Shown here one piece after another: positions 5,800-7,290 of a stretch of 7,290 nt of DNA. The notes under the pieces were generated by a model. That model saw only the letters and a program-made list of their open reading frames with translations, searched no databases and had not been told where the DNA came from. Every line of letters starts with the position of its first letter. Position 1 is the first letter of the stretch. Source of the DNA: Acidobacteriota bacterium (lineage in GTDB: Bacteria > Acidobacteriota > Vicinamibacteria > Vicinamibacterales > UBA2999); NCBI GenBank assembly GCA_020851835.1, contig JADZBZ010000418.1:1-7290 (forward strand), written 5' to 3'. The position numbers and the translations under genes were made by a program.

Positions 5800-6429
5800 A
5801 TGCGTGATCAGGTTGTGGAATCCCGTCTCGTCGAGCGACTGCGTCAGCAGGATGAGACGGCGCTGGCCGAGCTGGCTTCGGCCTACGGCTCGAAGATCTT
5901 CCAGTTGGCATTCCGGTACGTGAAGAACCGCGAGGATGCTGAAGAGGTGACGCAAGACGTCCTGATGAAGGTGTTTCAGAAGATCGAGACCTTCCGGGGT
6001 GACGCCGCGCTCTCGTCGTGGATCCACCGCATCACCTTCAACACCGCGATGTCGCGCTTGCGCCACACGCGCACCGCGCGCACGATGGAGCTTTCCGACG
6101 TGCCGGTGGGGACCGCCACCGACGACCCGACACAGGGACCACGTCCGCACGACCCGGCCGACTGGTCGGCGCTGGCCGACGAGCAACTGCTCCGCCAGCA
6201 GATGCGCGAGTGCTTTGCCGCGGCCGTGGGCGAGCTGCCCTCCATCTACCGCACGCCGGTCATCCTGCGCGACGTGCAGGGGCTCAGCACCGAGGAAGCC
6301 AGCCGTCGGCTCAAGCTGAAGGACCAGACCCTCAAGTCGCGCCTGCACCGCGGCCGGCTGATGCTCCGCAAGCGGCTCGAGGTGTTTGCCGACGGCCTGA
6401 CGCTGCACCACCCCATCGAGGCGCACTGA
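5800..6429 (+). CDS. ECF-type RNA polymerase sigma factor
   Basis: Extracytoplasmic-function sigma factor (group 4 sigma-70, RpoE-like) that directs RNA polymerase to a dedicated promoter set. Of 209 residues, about 21-90 are region 2, including the core-binding and -10 segment YVKNREDAEEVTQDVLMKVF (40-59) and FRGDAALSSWIHRI (65-78). A polar linker follows (91-128), then region 4 (about 134-192) with ELPSIYRTPVILRD (145-158), STEEASRRL (163-171) and the recognition-helix stretch LKDQTLKSRLHRGR (173-186). Regions 1 and 3 are absent, as expected. A 17-residue tail ends in HHPIEAH; three histidines are noticeable, but too few to call a metal site. It starts 102 bases after lipB and probably has its own promoter. 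Most ECF genes have an anti-sigma gene next door; none is seen here, because the next gene runs on the other strand. The inducing signal is unknown. Confidence 0.95.
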   Translation: MRDQVVESRLVERLRQQDETALAELASAYGSKIFQLAFRYVKNREDAEEVTQDVLMKVFQKIETFRGDAALSSWIHRITFNTAMSRLRHTRTARTMELSDVPVGTATDDPTQGPRPHDPADWSALADEQLLRQQMRECFAAAVGELPSIYRTPVILRDVQGLSTEEASRRLKLKDQTLKSRLHRGRLMLRKRLEVFADGLTLHHPIEAH

Positions 6430-6438
6430 TCCGCGTCG

Positions 6439-7290
6439 TCAGCGCGCCAGTTCCTCGACCAGTCTGAGGGCGAGCCGGGCCACCTCGGCGCCGCCCTCGG
6501 CGTCGATGCGCGGCCAGTCGTCGCTGGGGCGATGGTAGTCGGGGTGGAACCCGGTGAAGAAGGCCACCGACGGTACCCCCAGGCGCGCGAACGAGGCGAT
6601 GTCGGATTGATCCTCGGCGTAGCCGCCGCTGGAGAAATCCTGCAGCGCCAGGCGTGTCCACGTGCGCAGGCGACCGACAACGGGGGCCAGCGTGTTCCGG
6701 CGATCGAACACCCCCACCATGAGCCGCCCGCGAGCACGGCCGACCATGTCGAGGTTGAGCATGGCGACGGTGCGGTCGAGCGGCACGAACGGATGGTCGA
6801 CGTATCGAGCCGACCCGCGCAGGCCCAACTCTTCTCCCGCAAACGCCACGAGCACCACCGAGCGCCCGAAGCGCGACCGTGTCCGGGCGGCCTGCCGCGC
6901 CATCTCGAGCAGCGCGGCCACGCCCGAGGCATTGTCATCGGCGCCGTTGTGAATCTCACCTGCCGCCTCGGGCGCGACCGAGAGCGCACCCCCGCGTCCC
7001 ACGTGGTCGTAATGAGCGCCCACCACCACCGCTTCGGTGGCGCGTGACGCGTCGGAACCCCGCAGGATGCCGACGACGTTCCTCAGCCGCGCGGTGAACT
7101 GGGCGCGCTGCTCGACGTAGCTGACCGACACGCCCGCGACGGGGCGCGAGGCCGGCGCCAGTGAACGATCGATACCCCCGGCGAGGCGTTCGAGATCGAG
7201 CGTGGGCAGCGCGCGTTCGATCTGCTCACGACCGGCGCGCACGACCGGGATACCCATGGCCTCGGTCTGCGGATCGGCCCACCAGGCGCC
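6439..7290 (-). CDS. M28-family zinc metallopeptidase, N-terminus outside the window
   Basis: Metallo-aminopeptidase of the M28 family with two zinc ions, usually secreted or periplasmic. The frame is open to the right edge, so 283 C-terminal residues are visible and the start is missing; Met at 7257 is probably internal. Numbered from that Met, the expected ligands are all present: His82 in GAHYDHVG, bridging Asp108 in GADDNASG, catalytic Glu142 and zinc ligand Glu143 in AGEELGLRGS, Asp170 in NLDMVGR, and His242 in DYHRPSDDW. The preceding part (GIPVVRAGREQIERAL) resembles the end of a protease-associated (PA) domain, as found in many M28 enzymes; a signal peptide would lie outside the window and is not seen. 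It converges on the ECF sigma gene with 9 bases between stop codons. Substrate (free N-terminal peptides or another amide) cannot be inferred. Confidence 0.93.
   Translation of the reverse strand, partial: GAWWADPQTEAMGIPVVRAGREQIERALPTLDLERLAGGIDRSLAPASRPVAGVSVSYVEQRAQFTARLRNVVGILRGSDASRATEAVVVGAHYDHVGRGGALSVAPEAAGEIHNGADDNASGVAALLEMARQAARTRSRFGRSVVLVAFAGEELGLRGSARYVDHPFVPLDRTVAMLNLDMVGRARGRLMVGVFDRRNTLAPVVGRLRTWTRLALQDFSSGGYAEDQSDIASFARLGVPSVAFFTGFHPDYHRPSDDWPRIDAEGGAEVARLALRLVEELAR

Noticed and set aside
6427..6429. Histidines at the end of the sigma factor as a metal-sensing tail
   Set aside because: Three histidines in seven residues without cysteines or a known family pattern do not justify a metal-binding claim.

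Overview
The window is a GC-rich, densely packed bacterial chromosome segment with seven protein genes and no stretch of more than about 120 bases without a gene. No RNA gene, CRISPR array, insertion sequence, phage gene or sign of recent transfer was seen. The combination of high GC, an HU protein of the long-armed single-subunit type, an E3-E2-lipB cluster, an ECF sigma factor and a secreted-type M28 peptidase looks like an Acidobacteriota chromosome, perhaps the Vicinamibacteria. That placement is an impression from general protein style; no rRNA or marker gene here confirms it, and Myxococcota or Gemmatimonadota are not excluded.

Layout. (1) 96-395, + strand: an HU-family nucleoid protein, followed by a perfect 8-bp stem-loop (407-426) that probably terminates transcription from both sides. 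(2) 451-1836, - strand, convergent with HU: a complete sigma-54-dependent response regulator (receiver, AAA+, Fis-type helix-turn-helix) with no histidine kinase beside it. (3) 1859-2077, + strand, divergent from the regulator: an unrecognised 72-residue single-pass membrane protein. The 22 bases between the two start codons hold back-to-back -10-like elements placed so that both messages could begin at or next to their start codons. (4) 2193-5697, + strand: dihydrolipoyl dehydrogenase (E3), a single-lipoyl-domain 2-oxoacid dehydrogenase acyltransferase (E2), and lipB octanoyltransferase. (5) 5800-6429, + strand: an ECF sigma factor. (6) 6439 to the window end, - strand: an M28-family zinc peptidase that runs off the right edge and converges on the sigma gene with only 9 bases between stop codons.

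How the genes work together. The central cluster is one biochemical unit. LipB transfers octanoyl groups from acyl carrier protein onto lipoyl-domain lysines such as Lys43 of the E2; after sulfur insertion by LipA (not in the window) the E2 carries acyl groups, and E3 re-oxidises the dihydrolipoamide with NAD+. No E1 decarboxylase gene is in the window, so the substrate (pyruvate, 2-oxoglutarate or branched-chain 2-oxoacids) cannot be settled. The regulator, small membrane protein, sigma factor and peptidase are neighbours without a demonstrable functional link to it.

Most of the window is ordinary housekeeping sequence. The points most worth checking are the compact divergent promoter between the orphan regulator and the small membrane protein, the proline at a normally acidic metal-binding position of the regulator's receiver domain, the E1-less dehydrogenase cluster with lipB, and the ECF factor without a neighbouring anti-sigma factor. 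No convincing undescribed system was found.
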